A stretch of DNA of 64,000 nt from Elephas maximus indicus (lineage: Eukaryota > Chordata > Mammalia > Proboscidea > Elephantidae). Made by a program: the position numbers and the translations under genes. The stretch covers positions 149,054,823 through 149,118,822 of the forward strand of contig NC_064822.1 in assembly GCF_024166365.1 (NCBI RefSeq). Reading direction: 5' to 3'. Below the pieces are notes generated by a model. The model had not been told where the DNA came from, did no database searches, and was given only the letters and a program-made list of their open reading frames with translations. Below, one piece after another: positions 12,766-25,401 of this stretch. The first letter of the stretch is position 1. Every line of letters starts with the position of its first letter.

Positions 12766-13438
12766 CAGAAAGGCTCATGACTCAAGTTGGCCTAAAAGTT
12801 AAATCTCTAACCCAGGGCATTTTACCCCTGATTCTGTCCTACTTTTGAATTCTAAAACCCAGGTGTAAATTCCAACCCAATGAAACTGCTGTTCCTCACA
12901 GTATTTGATATTTGTACATTTTATAACCCTTTAGGAGATGACTTCAAGAGGGAATGATGTGGGCAGGAGCTGACAAGGGATACACAGCTTTCCGGTCCAT
13001 CTTTCGGTTCTGTCCCCTACAGGTTATTTAGTTTTTTGTTCCATGATCTGTACTTGAAAAACTAAAAAGCCATTAGCAATCTCCATGACATACACCTGCA
13101 CTTTACTAGAGTATAGTGACTCATGCAAATTTCACTTGCATAAAAGATGATGCTAACGTGCGTTTTAAGATAATAGATTGTTCTGAAAGGATATAAAACT
13201 TTCTTTACTGTCTTGTCTGAGGTATGGCAAATGCTACTTAGAGTGAAGAAAAAAGCCTTAAAAAAATAAGATTTGCAATGGAAAAAACCTTATCTCAAAT
13301 ATATGCCAGAGTATTTGTGCAGTAGAGTAATAGAAAAAAGGAAAAGAAAGAGGTAGTGTTCATCTTCAATATAGCATTTAAGCACATTCTAAACAAGGGT
13401 AGAAGTTTAGCTTTTCTTTTATTAATTACAATAATCAT
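12766..13438. other. intergenic, nothing recognised
   Basis: No coding potential or named repeat seen. Confidence 0.45.
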
Positions 13439-13450
13439 AGTTAACATTTA

Positions 13451-13650
13451 AGGAGCCCTGGTGGCACAAACGGTTAAGTGCTGAGCTGCTCTACAAAAGG
13501 TTGCTGTTCCCAAGGCACCTGCACCTGTGCACGAGAAAGACCTGGTGATCTGCTTCCATGAAGATTACAGCCAAAAACCTCTTATGGAAAAGTACTACTG
13601 CGTCACATGGCACTGTGAGTCAAACTGACTCAATGGCACCTAACAGCAAC
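13451..13650 (+). repeat. AfroSINE long form with perfect TSD
   Basis: Starts 'aggagccctggtggcac', includes the internal block 'gaaagacctggtgatctgc', and ends 'cacctaacagcaac'. That end is the RTE-type tail rather than the 'gggtttgg' type. The 12-mer 'agttaacattta' is present at both 13439-13450 and 13651-13662, an exact target-site duplication. Confidence 0.95.
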
Positions 13651-13762
13651 AGTTAACATTTATAGAATACACCTATATTCCAGGAACTATGCTAGCCCTT
13701 TAGATACATATCTAATTTCATGAACATTTATTCGCCAATACTAGGTGCTTTGTTAGGCACTA

Positions 13763-13878
13763 CCCATTGCCATCCAGTCAATTCACTCATAGTGACACTA
13801 TAGGACAGAATAGGGCTTCCAAGGAGTGCCTGATAGATTCGAACTGCCAACTCTTAACCACTGCACCACCAGGGCCCC
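13763..13878 (-). repeat. AfroSINE, internally deleted
   Basis: Tail 'cccattgccatccagtcaa' and head 'accactgcaccaccaggg' are both present, but the copy is only about 116 bases. Part of the middle and part of the tRNA-like head are missing. The flanks 'ttgttaggcacta' (13750-13762) and 'ttgataggtacta' (13879-13891) differ at two positions, an aged duplication. Confidence 0.9.
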
Positions 13879-13904
13879 TTGATAGGTACTAGGAATATAT
13901 GAAT

Positions 13905-14099
13905 GGAGTCCTAGTGGTGCAGTAGTTAAAGTGCTTGGCTGCTAACTGAAAGGTCGGCAGTTCGAACTCATGAGCCATTCCACAAAAGAAAGATATTTCT
14001 TTTCCATAAAGATTACAGCCTTGGAAACCCTATGGGGGCAGTTCTACTCTGTCCTGTAGGGTCACTCTGAGTTGGAATGGGCTCCATGGCAATGGGTTA
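13905..14099 (+). repeat. AfroSINE long form
   Basis: Runs from 'ggagtcctagtggtgcag' through 'ctgctaactgaaaggtcgg' and 'aaagattacagcc' to 'tccatggcaatgggtta'. It is only 26 bases downstream of the previous SINE and in the opposite orientation, so the two could pair. Confidence 0.92.
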
Positions 14100-14441
14100 T
14101 AATGGGAGATATAAAAATAAATAATACAACTTCCTTTCCTCATCACCACTATTTCCAGGACAGTTTTTCTGTTCTGGAAACACAAATGATGTTCTTTTTT
14201 CCTGGTCACATATTGTTTGGCAAACAACTATGGCTCTTGTCTGTCAAGGATGTACCACAATCCTACACCCCCACTCTAACTAATTTGAGAAGAAATGGGA
14301 GGCAAAAGTGAAAATGCTAGGTGAGGCAGTTTTGAGTTTTAATGTCTTCTTAATCAGTTAGGGGGCTACTTTAACCCTTTGTAGTCTTTAAAATAATGAG
14401 AATAGAGCCATGAACAAAAAAGTAATTTCCTAACATTTTTT

Positions 14442-14641
14442 TGGAGTACCTGGGTGGTGCAAATGGTTAACATGCTCAATCGAAAACCTGAAGGTTGGAG
14501 GTTCAAGTCTACCCAAATATGCTTCAGTGAAAAGGCCTGGTGATCTGCTTTTGAAAAATAGCCATTGAAAATCACATGGAGCATACTTCTACTCTGACAC
14601 ACATGAGTCAGAATTGACTTGACACCAGCTGGTTTGGTTTT
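14442..14641 (+). repeat. AfroSINE long form, diverged
   Basis: Begins 'ggagtacctgggtggtgc', carries 'aaaaggcctggtgatctgc' and ends 'gacttgacaccagctgg'. The 'tgggtggtgc' head marks an older variant. The apparent minus-strand ORF over this interval is a shadow of the repeat. Confidence 0.85.
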
Positions 14642-14779
14642 TATCTGACCCATATAGTAACATCTACAGAATATCTACATCTCAGTGTGAGGATATTATG
14701 TGAGAAAAGCAAACAGCCCAGTAGTGTGATAGTAAGCAGCCCTGTATATGCACAGATTATCTCTAGAATTCATAAATAA

Positions 14780-15237
14780 CGCTTACCAGTGTATGGCTCT
14801 GAGGAGGATATGTGGGCAGCTAGGTGGCATACTACCACCTGTCTCTCAGTTTGTTCCACTGTGGAGCCTTGCATGTTGTTATGATGCTGGAAGCTATGCC
14901 ACCAGTATTTTAAATTCCAGCAGGGTCACCCATGGTTTCAGAGGTGCTTCCAGAATAAGACAGACTAGGAAGAAAGACCTGGCAATCTACTTCCAAAAAT
15001 TAAATAGCCCTTAAAAAACCCTATGGATCACAACGGACTCTTGTCCTATATTCCCCTTGAAAATATGTCCCCTACATTGAGAGGCACTCAAAATATGCAG
15101 TGGCTGCGACAATGGACTGTGGCTCCAACAAACGACTTCAATCTTGAAGATACTTCAGGGCTGGGAAACATTTCATTCTTTTGTAAATGGGGTCACCGTG
15201 AATCAGAGCTGACTCCATAGGAGCTAACAACAATAGC
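14780..15237 (+). repeat. composite SINE with RTE-type 3' tail
   Basis: This longer element differs from the AfroSINEs. Its middle ('gttatgatgctggaagctat') matches the element at 58848 and, more weakly, the one at 41310. Its last 140 bases ('cagtggctgcgacaatgg' to 'ggagctaacaacaata') match the 3' end of the RTE copies. The 5' head is not clear here. I infer a non-autonomous element that borrowed the RTE tail for mobilisation. Plus-strand ORFs over it are chance. Confidence 0.75.
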
Positions 15238-17965
15238 AAAAACATGTTGAGAAATGAGGGAAGTGATGAACTGAAATCTTTTTATATTAGAGTCGATCTC
15301 ATTCTAGAGGGCAAGATATCAGGCCATAAAGCCAGCTACCCAGTGTAAAAGTTAGGGCATTGTTTCATGGCAAATTGAAAGAAATATAGCTGAAACCTAA
15401 TAAAATGTTTTGTTAGATGCTATTTCCTATACACTTATATTATCATGAACTAACACCCAAGTCTAAAATAAGTTATGTACGTTTGCTCAACAATGATATA
15501 ACTTCGGTGATATAAAACTTATTTCTAATATAGCCAAGTAACACACTTGACAGACAAGCAATGTCACATGCAAGTATACAATTATTCTTTTTATTATTCT
15601 GGATGAGTTACAACTTGAAGAAATAATACATATTTTGTCTTGTCAACTTTGGTTAATTAAACAAATAAGGCAGTATGAAAAGAAATAGCTTAATTTTTTT
15701 TTTAAATCTACTTCTGGATTAAAAGTTGTTCCTTTGTCACTAGAAAAATACATTTTAAATAAAACAGCTATAACACTACTTTGAAAAATTATAAATGCAG
15801 CCACAGAAATATATTTTGTCACATGTAATAGATGCTTAAATAAATATAAAAATAAAATGTTTTAATGGATTACAATAGCTTCTACACACTAATGAAGAGT
15901 TATCCATTTTTTTAATGAAAAAGAAGATAAAATGAATATTTTATTTAGGATATTTCAAAGTTATTTTGTGTGTTTACGACTTGAAACTCAACTTTTTTTT
16001 TCTTATAAGCACACAATGCAGACTAAAAATACCACATTTTAACTATTGGAGGGCTTAAAAAACAAACAAAAACAATCTTCCGTGTTGTTTAAATTAGTGC
16101 TTCCGTGAATTAAAAACCAAATAAATATTTTTTTGATTTCCTTCAAACCTACCAAAATGTATGCCATATTAATTTTTTTTCAAAATAATACAAAGATCTA
16201 GTGCCTCCCCCAAGAAATGTATAAGTAGAATTAGTGCTAATGTTTCAACTATGCTAAATGATATATTTATGTACAAAATGCAGAATCATGTGTTAGCACA
16301 TATAGAAATACAAAAAAAGGTTACAATCCTCTAAAATTGAGCAATTAAATTCCAAAACTGATTAGGGACAAAGGTTGACAGGGATGGGTAAAGTCAATAA
16401 GGTAGATGATAAGATAATCAAGACTCCTTTTATCAACGGGATGGTGTAGGAAAATAGCTAAGCAAGGATAAAAATGTTCTTCTCTGAGAAGTTCATCTAA
16501 AATATTTGTGGGTACATAGATTAAAACGGATTGAAGGGAACAATAAATGTTTCATAGAAGAGAGCACATGAAGCAGACTAAAAAATGGATAGGATTTCCG
16601 TATATGGAAGAATGAGGGGAAAAAGGCATCTGAAGGGAAGGATAAGCACAGCACAGTCTCTGTAAAGCTAGGTCTTGTTAAAGGAATGAAGAACAGTCAG
16701 CTTTGGTTTGCTACTTCTAGCTGCATATAGCAATTTCATAGTTAACCTGTCAGGTTAGTCAAGGATTCATAAACATTTTATTAAAGTTTCCATAAATATA
16801 TAAAAATATTAAGGTTTCTATCAAGTCCTATATTTATAACTCAAATTCTCACTTAATTTGACAAAGAATAGCTCAGTATCTGGAGGTAAGACCATTGTGT
16901 TTAGTATGCCTGTTGGTACTAATATATTACTCTAAATTAGAGATTCACCATGGTAAGTGATGAAAAACTTAATGTTGTAATGGTCAAAAATAAAAGTACA
17001 TTTGTAAAACCAAATGGCAAATAAATTATTAAGTAAATTTAAAAACCAATGGTCTTGCTTTCTGATAAGACCTTTTAACATTATTTATTGTAAAATAAAG
17101 AGTGTGGCACTATGCTTAACTGTATAAAATCAGAAGGTAACTCAAAGTCTCTAAAATGAAATTCTCTCCAGTCCTTAGTTCTCATTGGAACCTCTCAGGA
17201 ATTCTGATAATTATTCAAATTATATAAGCAGAAAAGCAACATCTTTTGTCATTATTTTCTCACTAAAGATGAAAGTGGTCCAAAGAGTCCGTTCATCCCT
17301 GGCAGAAACACATTACAATGAGTTTATCATTTATGATGTTTTCTTCTGAATTTAATTCCTTGGAGTAAACAGTGAATGTTGTCAATATTTTGCCATATTG
17401 CTGAATGATTTAATGGGTTATTACAGAGGTAAACCTGGCTTTCACAAATGACCATTCAATTCCCTTGCTTTTAAAAAAAATTAAACTCATGTTAGTACTA
17501 TAACTTTACCACTGTCTTTTCCTGGGATGGAAATTTCTAATTTTTTTTTTAACCAGTAAGCTTCAAATACTTCTGACTAGCCTGCTGCAGTATCTTAGGC
17601 CAGGAAATTATAACTTAGAAGCTCTCAAAAAGTGAAATGCCAAAAAAAACTGAGTATCTCCCCAAAGATGGGTGAAAAGATTGGGGTTGGGGGTGGAGAT
17701 GAAAGAAAAGATTAATAAAACTGAGTTAAAAGCATACACTAGAGTATGCATAAGAATAAATGGGAGAAGATGAGAAATACTGGGAATCTTAACCAATATC
17801 CTCATATTAAAACTAAGTAATATAGTATCTCACTTATATATGCATTGGCATACAAGGAAGCGTTCAGCTAAGAGAAAAAATAAACTGCAGCAGTATTCAG
17901 GTAACAGTATAATAAAATGAAATTGACTGTTTTCGATATGATTATATCATGTATTCATTGGCAAG

Positions 17966-18088
17966 AAGGAAGGAAGAAAGGGAAAGTGGAGAAGGGAGAC
18001 ATGGAGGGACAAAAAGGGAGGACGGAAGGAATAAGGGATGAAGGAAAGAAAAAAAGCAAGGGAGGAAGGGGAGGGAAGAAAGGAAGGC
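17966..18088 (+). repeat. polypurine GGAA/GA-rich tract
   Basis: About 120 bases of almost uninterrupted purine on plus, rich in 'ggaagg' and 'gggagg' units. If transcribed as RASSF9 3' UTR it would be a polypyrimidine run. The minus ORF over it is a low-complexity artefact. Confidence 0.8.
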
Positions 18089-18795
18089 CCTACTAAACAC
18101 CAAGCAAAACCAAGCACAGTCTTGCACTATAATCCCTGTCAGTCAAGGTGACCCCAATAATGCATTCAATTGGTTGGGGACTGTTTCACTAGTATGTTGG
18201 GGTGGAACTAGTACTTTTTTAGTTTGCATCATAGGTGAAGTACTAAGAAGGCCATCTGAAGCAAATTACAGCTGAACAAAAGTTTTGTTTCCATGTGAAT
18301 TCCTCTCTATAAACTCAGAAACTAAATGCTGATACTATGGCATGCAAAACTCTATTTTACCCCCACAAAGGACTTTAAATTGCATCCCTTCAACTTTTGT
18401 AGATAAAGCATAAATAAACAAGATTATGACCTTATGAATTCCTCTGTAACTCACACTATGCATGACTCAGAGAATGAACCTGCAAGGACCACTTGTTTGA
18501 TCAGAAGATCTGCATGGGTAGAAAGAGAAAGGCCATGCACATCTTTTAATACATTTAGGTTCCTTTAGAATAACTGCTGTTTTTATGCAGTTGTTGGCCC
18601 TTCCTCCATCTGTGTCCCAGTTTAATCAACTGTCAGTATTTGTACATGTCTCAACATCAGCCCTTCCCACTTCTTCTCATATAGACCTAAACAGGTAGAG
18701 GCATTCAATAAGTGAGAGACACATGTAGTACATTCTAAGTATCAATTAAAAGAACAAAGATTTGGATAATTGCAGTTACAATGAAAAAGATATTA

Positions 18796-18943
18796 ACCAA
18801 ACAAAGTCAATTCCAACTCATAGTGACCCTACAAGGATAGAGCAGAACTGCCCCATAGGGATTGAAGGAGCAGCTGGTGGATTTAAACTGCTGACCTTTT
18901 TGTTAGCAGCTGAGCTCTTGACCACTGCACCACCACGGCTCCA
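18796..18943 (-). repeat. AfroSINE with perfect TSD, downstream of RASSF9
   Basis: Short-form copy. The 12-mer 'aaaaagatatta' flanks it exactly at 18784-18795 and 18944-18955. It lies about 370 bases past the RASSF9 stop in the same orientation as the gene, so it may be part of the transcript. Confidence 0.95.
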
Positions 18944-19207
18944 AAAAAGATATTATGGCATATTTTACTTTTTCATGTGTATAGTTTCAACATTTTGACT
19001 ATAATACTAAGAATTAATTTTAAGTTTGTATAAATAATTTCCTATAGACAGTATGAGAAATTATAATACAATTCCCATCAAATTATTTCTGTTATATGCC
19101 TACATGTTCTTTGTACTGCATTGCTAATAGTTTATAGTTTGAGCTTGTAATAAAGTCATACTGGAAATGTTACATAAAAAAAACAAATGTTACATATTTT
19201 ACTGATT

Positions 19208-19213
19208 TTTATT
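19208..19213 (-). terminator. candidate polyadenylation hexamer AATAAA
   Basis: A canonical AATAAA on the minus strand, 100 bases beyond the RASSF9 stop. It is the first such hexamer after the stop. Use is not shown by the sequence, and further hexamers lie downstream. Confidence 0.35.
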
Positions 19214-19312
19214 AACTACTGAGTAGCATGACTTACATTTTTTCAAGAGGTAATATTTAAAATTAAACAGACATTAACAAGATTAAGGTTGGTCAGCAAG
19301 AAGCCATTGACA

Positions 19313-21040
<1,728 letters not shown>

Positions 21041-21950
21041 ATGTTTATTGTGTGCCAATTATGTGCTAGGCATGTTTGATGATGCTAAGGATACATCAGT
21101 AAACAAAGGCAAAAGACGCAAACATGAATAAGTAACTAATATAAAATTGGATAGTGGTAAACATGATAAAAATAATTAAATTGGATGATGTGATAGGGAA
21201 TGTCTTAGTAGAAGGGTAGGTCTATTTTAGTTAGGGTATTTTGGAGAGGGTTCATTAAGAAGGTGATATTTGAATAAAACCAAAAAACCCATTGTCATCA
21301 AGTCAATTCCAATTCACAGCGATTCTATAGGACAGAGTAGAATTGCCCCATAGGGTTCCCAAGGCTGTAATCTTTACAGAAGCAGACTGCCATATCTTTC
21401 TCCCATGGAGTGGCTGGTGGGTTCGAACTGCCGACCTTCTGGTTAGCAGCCAAGCACTTAACCACTGCACTGCCAGGGCTCCTGACATTTGAGTAGGAAC
21501 ATAAATTGCCATAAGGAAGCAATCAGAGACCTCAGGGGAGAGTTCTCAGATGAATGAACAAAAGTGCAAGGGTCGTGAAGTATATTCAAAAGAGAAAGAC
21601 TATGACGCTAATGCAGTTGGGAGCTGTTGCCAGGGGAGAAAAGGAGAGGTTAAATAATAGGTGATAAGATTAGGGAGAAAGTAAAATCTTGGAGATCATG
21701 AGGTGTTTGGATTTTGTTTCAATTTCAATGGGAGGGCGTTGGAAAGTTTTAAGCGGAGGAGTAGCGTGCTACGACTTATGTTTTAAAAGGATCTGGTTTC
21801 TGTGCAAAGAACTGATTGTAAAAAGCCAAAATTGGAGGCAGGAAGGCTGAACTGGAAGGCTTGTGTAGCAGTCTAGGAAAGAGATGATGATTCGCTGGAC
21901 TAGGGTTTTAGAGGTAGAAATATTAGGAGGGGGTCAAAATTGGTTTATAT
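21041..21950 (+). repeat. ancient mammal-wide interspersed repeat
   Basis: Phrases such as 'atgtgctaggcatg', 'aaggatacatcagtaaac', 'gaaggtgatatttgaat' and 'cttatgttttaaaaggatc' follow in the order of a well-known old mammalian repeat that I recognise by text but cannot name. It is interrupted by the AfroSINE at 21278-21482. No coding potential remains. Confidence 0.55.
21278..21482 (-). repeat. AfroSINE long form with TSD
   Basis: Complete long-form copy including the tRNA-like head 'ggttagcagccaagcact'. The flanks 'tgatatttgaa' (21264-21274) and 'tgacatttgag' (21483-21493) are an imperfect duplication. It lies inside the older repeat and in sense with RASSF9. Confidence 0.93.
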
Positions 21951-23270
21951 AGTTTTTTAAAAAAGGACTTGACCGTAATTTACTCTGTAGTTTAGAGGAA
22001 TTAAAAAAAAAAAAAAAAAAACAGATTTCCTGGACAAAAAAAAAAGACACTGATAGTAAAAGAATCAAGAAAGCTCCATAATTTCTAGGGTATTATTATT
22101 TGAGAATTTTTAAGACCATATTTTCCATCATGACTGTAAATCATGCCGTCCATGTCTTTCATAATAGCTCCTTACAAAATGCTGAGAACAAATGATATGA
22201 AATGAATTATAATGCAATACGCTTTATGGAGACGTAAGACCTTGAGTAGTAATTAGCTTGTTGTGAACGTTAAGTCACAGTCATTCATCACCTTATGTAT
22301 GTAGCACCCTCAAAGCATGGCTTCACGAAGCACAGACCAAAGAAATTTTCCCTGGCTTCTAGAATCTTTTAACACTTACAATTTATAATGTTTATATTTT
22401 AGCAGCAACTGTGACTAATCCCATGTCATTATCTTTATCTTAAGTGAACTAATTATTATACTTTGGTTATTGACTCTCCTGAGGTCATAAAGTGATTAAT
22501 AAGGGTGAAAGAAAAACATCGGTAACACCAAACAACATAAAAGATTAGATCCAGTTCCTAACAAAGAGTACCCAATAACGTTTAAGTATTTAACTGTATT
22601 AAGCAAAATTTTATAAATAATTATGTAAAAAGCCATACTAAGTTGTTATTATTCTCTGTAAAACTGTTCACATTTAATGATTCAGTATTAACTAAGGTGA
22701 TATTTTCAAATGAATGTGATCTTTTGGCAACGTTTACAATTCATCATTTAATACTGTTAAGCAGCAAAAAAACAGGTTGTACTTTAAAATGAAATTATTT
22801 TCATATTCTGATTAGTGGGGAAATAATATACAAATACCTTCTAAGCAAAATCAAATAAAACGTCAAAGTAACTAATACTAACTACTGTCTGTGTTATGGG
22901 TATACAGTACAAATCTGTCCTAAATAAATCCTTACCTTGATATGTTTCAGTCATAAATATGAAACACTTGAAATAAATGCAAATTTTGTATACCATGTAG
23001 ATAGGCTATATTTAAACTTGGATATCATAAAAGCAGTAAGTCACACTATATACATTTAATGTAGGTAAAATTATAATTAATTTCAATCAGAGCATTTTAT
23101 AAATAATGATAAAAATAAGAAAAAACTGCATACTTGTTTAAATTATCAATCTTGTTAGATAGTACCTGTAGCTATTGTGATAAAATTAAAGACATCTTTA
23201 TTTTTATGTTATTTTTAGTGTATCAAGTTAAACTTAAAAAAACTTATTAAAAATAAACAGCATTAAAGAT
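21951..23270. other. RASSF9 intron, nothing recognised
   Basis: AT-rich, with two poly-A runs near 22003-22045. I see no gene or classifiable repeat. Confidence 0.45.
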
Positions 23271-23490
23271 AATAAGTATCAACATTTAATATGTGCCAAG
23301 CACTGTTCTAAGCTCTTACATATACATTAACTCATTTAATCTTCACAATTCTATAAGGTAGGTAGTAATATTATCTGGAGTTTAAAGATAAAGAAAGTGA
23401 AACAAAGGACATTTTGGTTTAACACAGTTAGTGATGGAGTGTGATTTCAAACCCAACCAAGAAATCTAGCTCCAGAGTCTGCAATCCTAG
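23271..23490 (-). repeat. MIR SINE
   Basis: The sequence 'atgtgccaagcactgttct', then 'aactcatttaatcttcac', then 'aaggtaggtagtaatatta' follows the MIR core in reverse orientation. This ancient mammal-wide SINE is decayed. Confidence 0.75.
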
Positions 23491-23624
23491 AACTTAGTAC
23501 ACTACAAAGCAAGATTACAAATTTTATAATTTAGACATTTGGTTTAATTGGGGGGAAAATCATAAAATAACTTTTTTTTTCTTTTCTTTAAGAACTTTTA
23601 CATAAATTAGCCTTTTAGAACAAT

Positions 23625-24796
23625 GTAGTTGTTAGGTGCCCTTGAGTTGATTCCAACTCATAGGGACCCTATGTACAACAGAACGAAATATTGCCCAGTC
23701 CTGCACCATCCTCACAATTGCTTTGTTTGAGCCCTTTGTTGCAGCCACGGTGTCAATCCATCTCGTCCAGGTCTTCCTCTTTTTCACTGACTCTCTGCCA
23801 AGCATGATATCCTTCTCCAGGGACTGGTCTATCCTGGTAACATGTTCAAAGTACTTGAAACAAAGACGTGACACCTTGCTTGCAAGGAGTGCTCTGGCTA
23901 TATTTATTCCAAGACAGACTTGTTCCTTCTTCTAGCAATGCATGGTATACTCAATATTCTTCACAGAAACCATAATTCAGAAGCATCAATTCTTCTTCAG
24001 TCTTTTTTATTCACTGTCCAGGTTTCACATGCATATGAGGTGACTGAAAATATGGCTTGAGTCAGGTGCACCTTAGTCCTCAAAGTGACATCTTTGCTTT
24101 TTAACACTTTAAAGGTGTCTTTTGCAGCAGATTTGCCCAATGCAATACAGTCTTTGATTTCGTGACTGTTGCTTCCATGAGCACTAATTGCGGATCAAAG
24201 TAAATGAAACCCTTGACAACTTCAATCTTTTCTCCATTTATCTTGATGTTGCTTGTTGGTCTAGTTGTGAGAATTTTTGTTTTCTTTATGTTGAGGTGTA
24301 ATCCATACTGAAGGCTGTAGTCTTTGATCTTCATCAGTAAGTGCTTCAAGTCCTCTTGACTTTCAGCAAGCAAGGCTGTGTCAACTGCATATCGCAGGTC
24401 GTTAATAAGTTTTCCACCAATCCTAATGCTACATTTTTCTTCATATAATCCAGCGTCTAGGATTATATGCTGAAAGGATACAACCCTGACACACACACCT
24501 TTCCTGATTTTAAACCATGAAGTATCCTCTTGTTCTGTTTGAACAACTGTCTCTTGGTCTATGTACAGGTTCTGCATAAGCACAATATAATGCTCTGAAG
24601 TTCCCATTCTTCACAATGTTATCCATAATATGTTATGATCCACACAGTCAAATACCTTTGCATAGTCAGTAAAACATCTTTCTGGTATTCTCTGCTTTCA
24701 GCCAAGATCCATCTGACATCAGCTATGATATCCCTCATTCCACATCCTCTTCTGAATCTGGCTTGAATTTCTGGCAGTTTCCTGTCGATGTACTGA
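23625..24796 (-). mobile_element. RTE LINE, 3' portion
   Basis: Starts at the shared tail ('agttgttaggtgcccttg') and covers the reverse-transcriptase region on minus. Visible pieces include 'LRYAVDTALLAESQEDLKHLL' around the active site, where the usual Tyr-Ala-Asp-Asp reads Tyr-Ala-Val-Asp. Downstream is 'LQYGLHLNIKKTKILTT'. Multiple frameshifts. It breaks off near 24796, so the endonuclease and N-terminal part are absent. Confidence 0.9.
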
Positions 24797-25390
24797 TGTG
24801 ATAACAATAGAACCTTAAAAAAAAAAAAGTTCCTCATGCCCCTAAGAGCACTACTGGTGAAGGAAGGCCTTTTTCCCAATGGTTAGCCACTGTGAAAAAT
24901 GTTTAGAAATGTGTTACCTTCTGTGCCTTTTTCTTATTAATCTTTTCCTTTACTGTTATCTCCTTAAATTAGTACTCTATGCCTTCCTCCCTTTTCTGGC
25001 TGGGAAACATCACAGCCAAATCTATAGCTAAGGATGAAACATGACCTATAAATTCTTTAGCCCTACACTACAGCTGTGAAGACAACTTGGAAACAGATCA
25101 GGGACATTAGAAGGGCCCTCTGTAAAGACCATTAGTGCTACATTATCCAAGTGAGCTGAAAACTACCAATCTTGGAGAGGCCACAGTACAAAAGAACTCG
25201 ATCCTTCCAAAAAAGAAAGTGTATTAATTGTGGTCGGGTTCATAGAAGTGTTGGGGAAGTGGCATTATTACTATTCTATCATACAAAAGGATTTCTTTTA
25301 TACTAACACTAACTACCTTACTCTGTGCCAGAGGTTCTCTTTGCACGTCTACATGTGTTATCTCTAGTCCTCAAGACAAACAAGAATATT
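24797..25390. other. RASSF9 intron, nothing recognised
   Basis: A short A-run follows the RTE breakpoint, then unique-looking sequence. Confidence 0.45.
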
Positions 25391-25401
25391 ATTTCCATGT
25401 T

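Larger units (their letters stand above)
15238..19312 (-). other. RASSF9: RASSF9 3' UTR and downstream flank (inferred)
   Basis: The stretch after the RASSF9 stop is AT-rich and carries little repeat DNA apart from one AfroSINE and one polypurine tract. That fits a long 3' UTR followed by flank. AATAAA-type polyadenylation hexamers occur on minus, the nearest at 19213-19208, about 100 bases past the stop, and others near 17090 and 15950. The sequence alone does not say which is used. No second gene is seen. Confidence 0.4.

Noticed and set aside
17942-18127. Minus-strand Leu/Pro/Ser-rich open frame
   Set aside because: It is a translation of the polypurine tract read in reverse.
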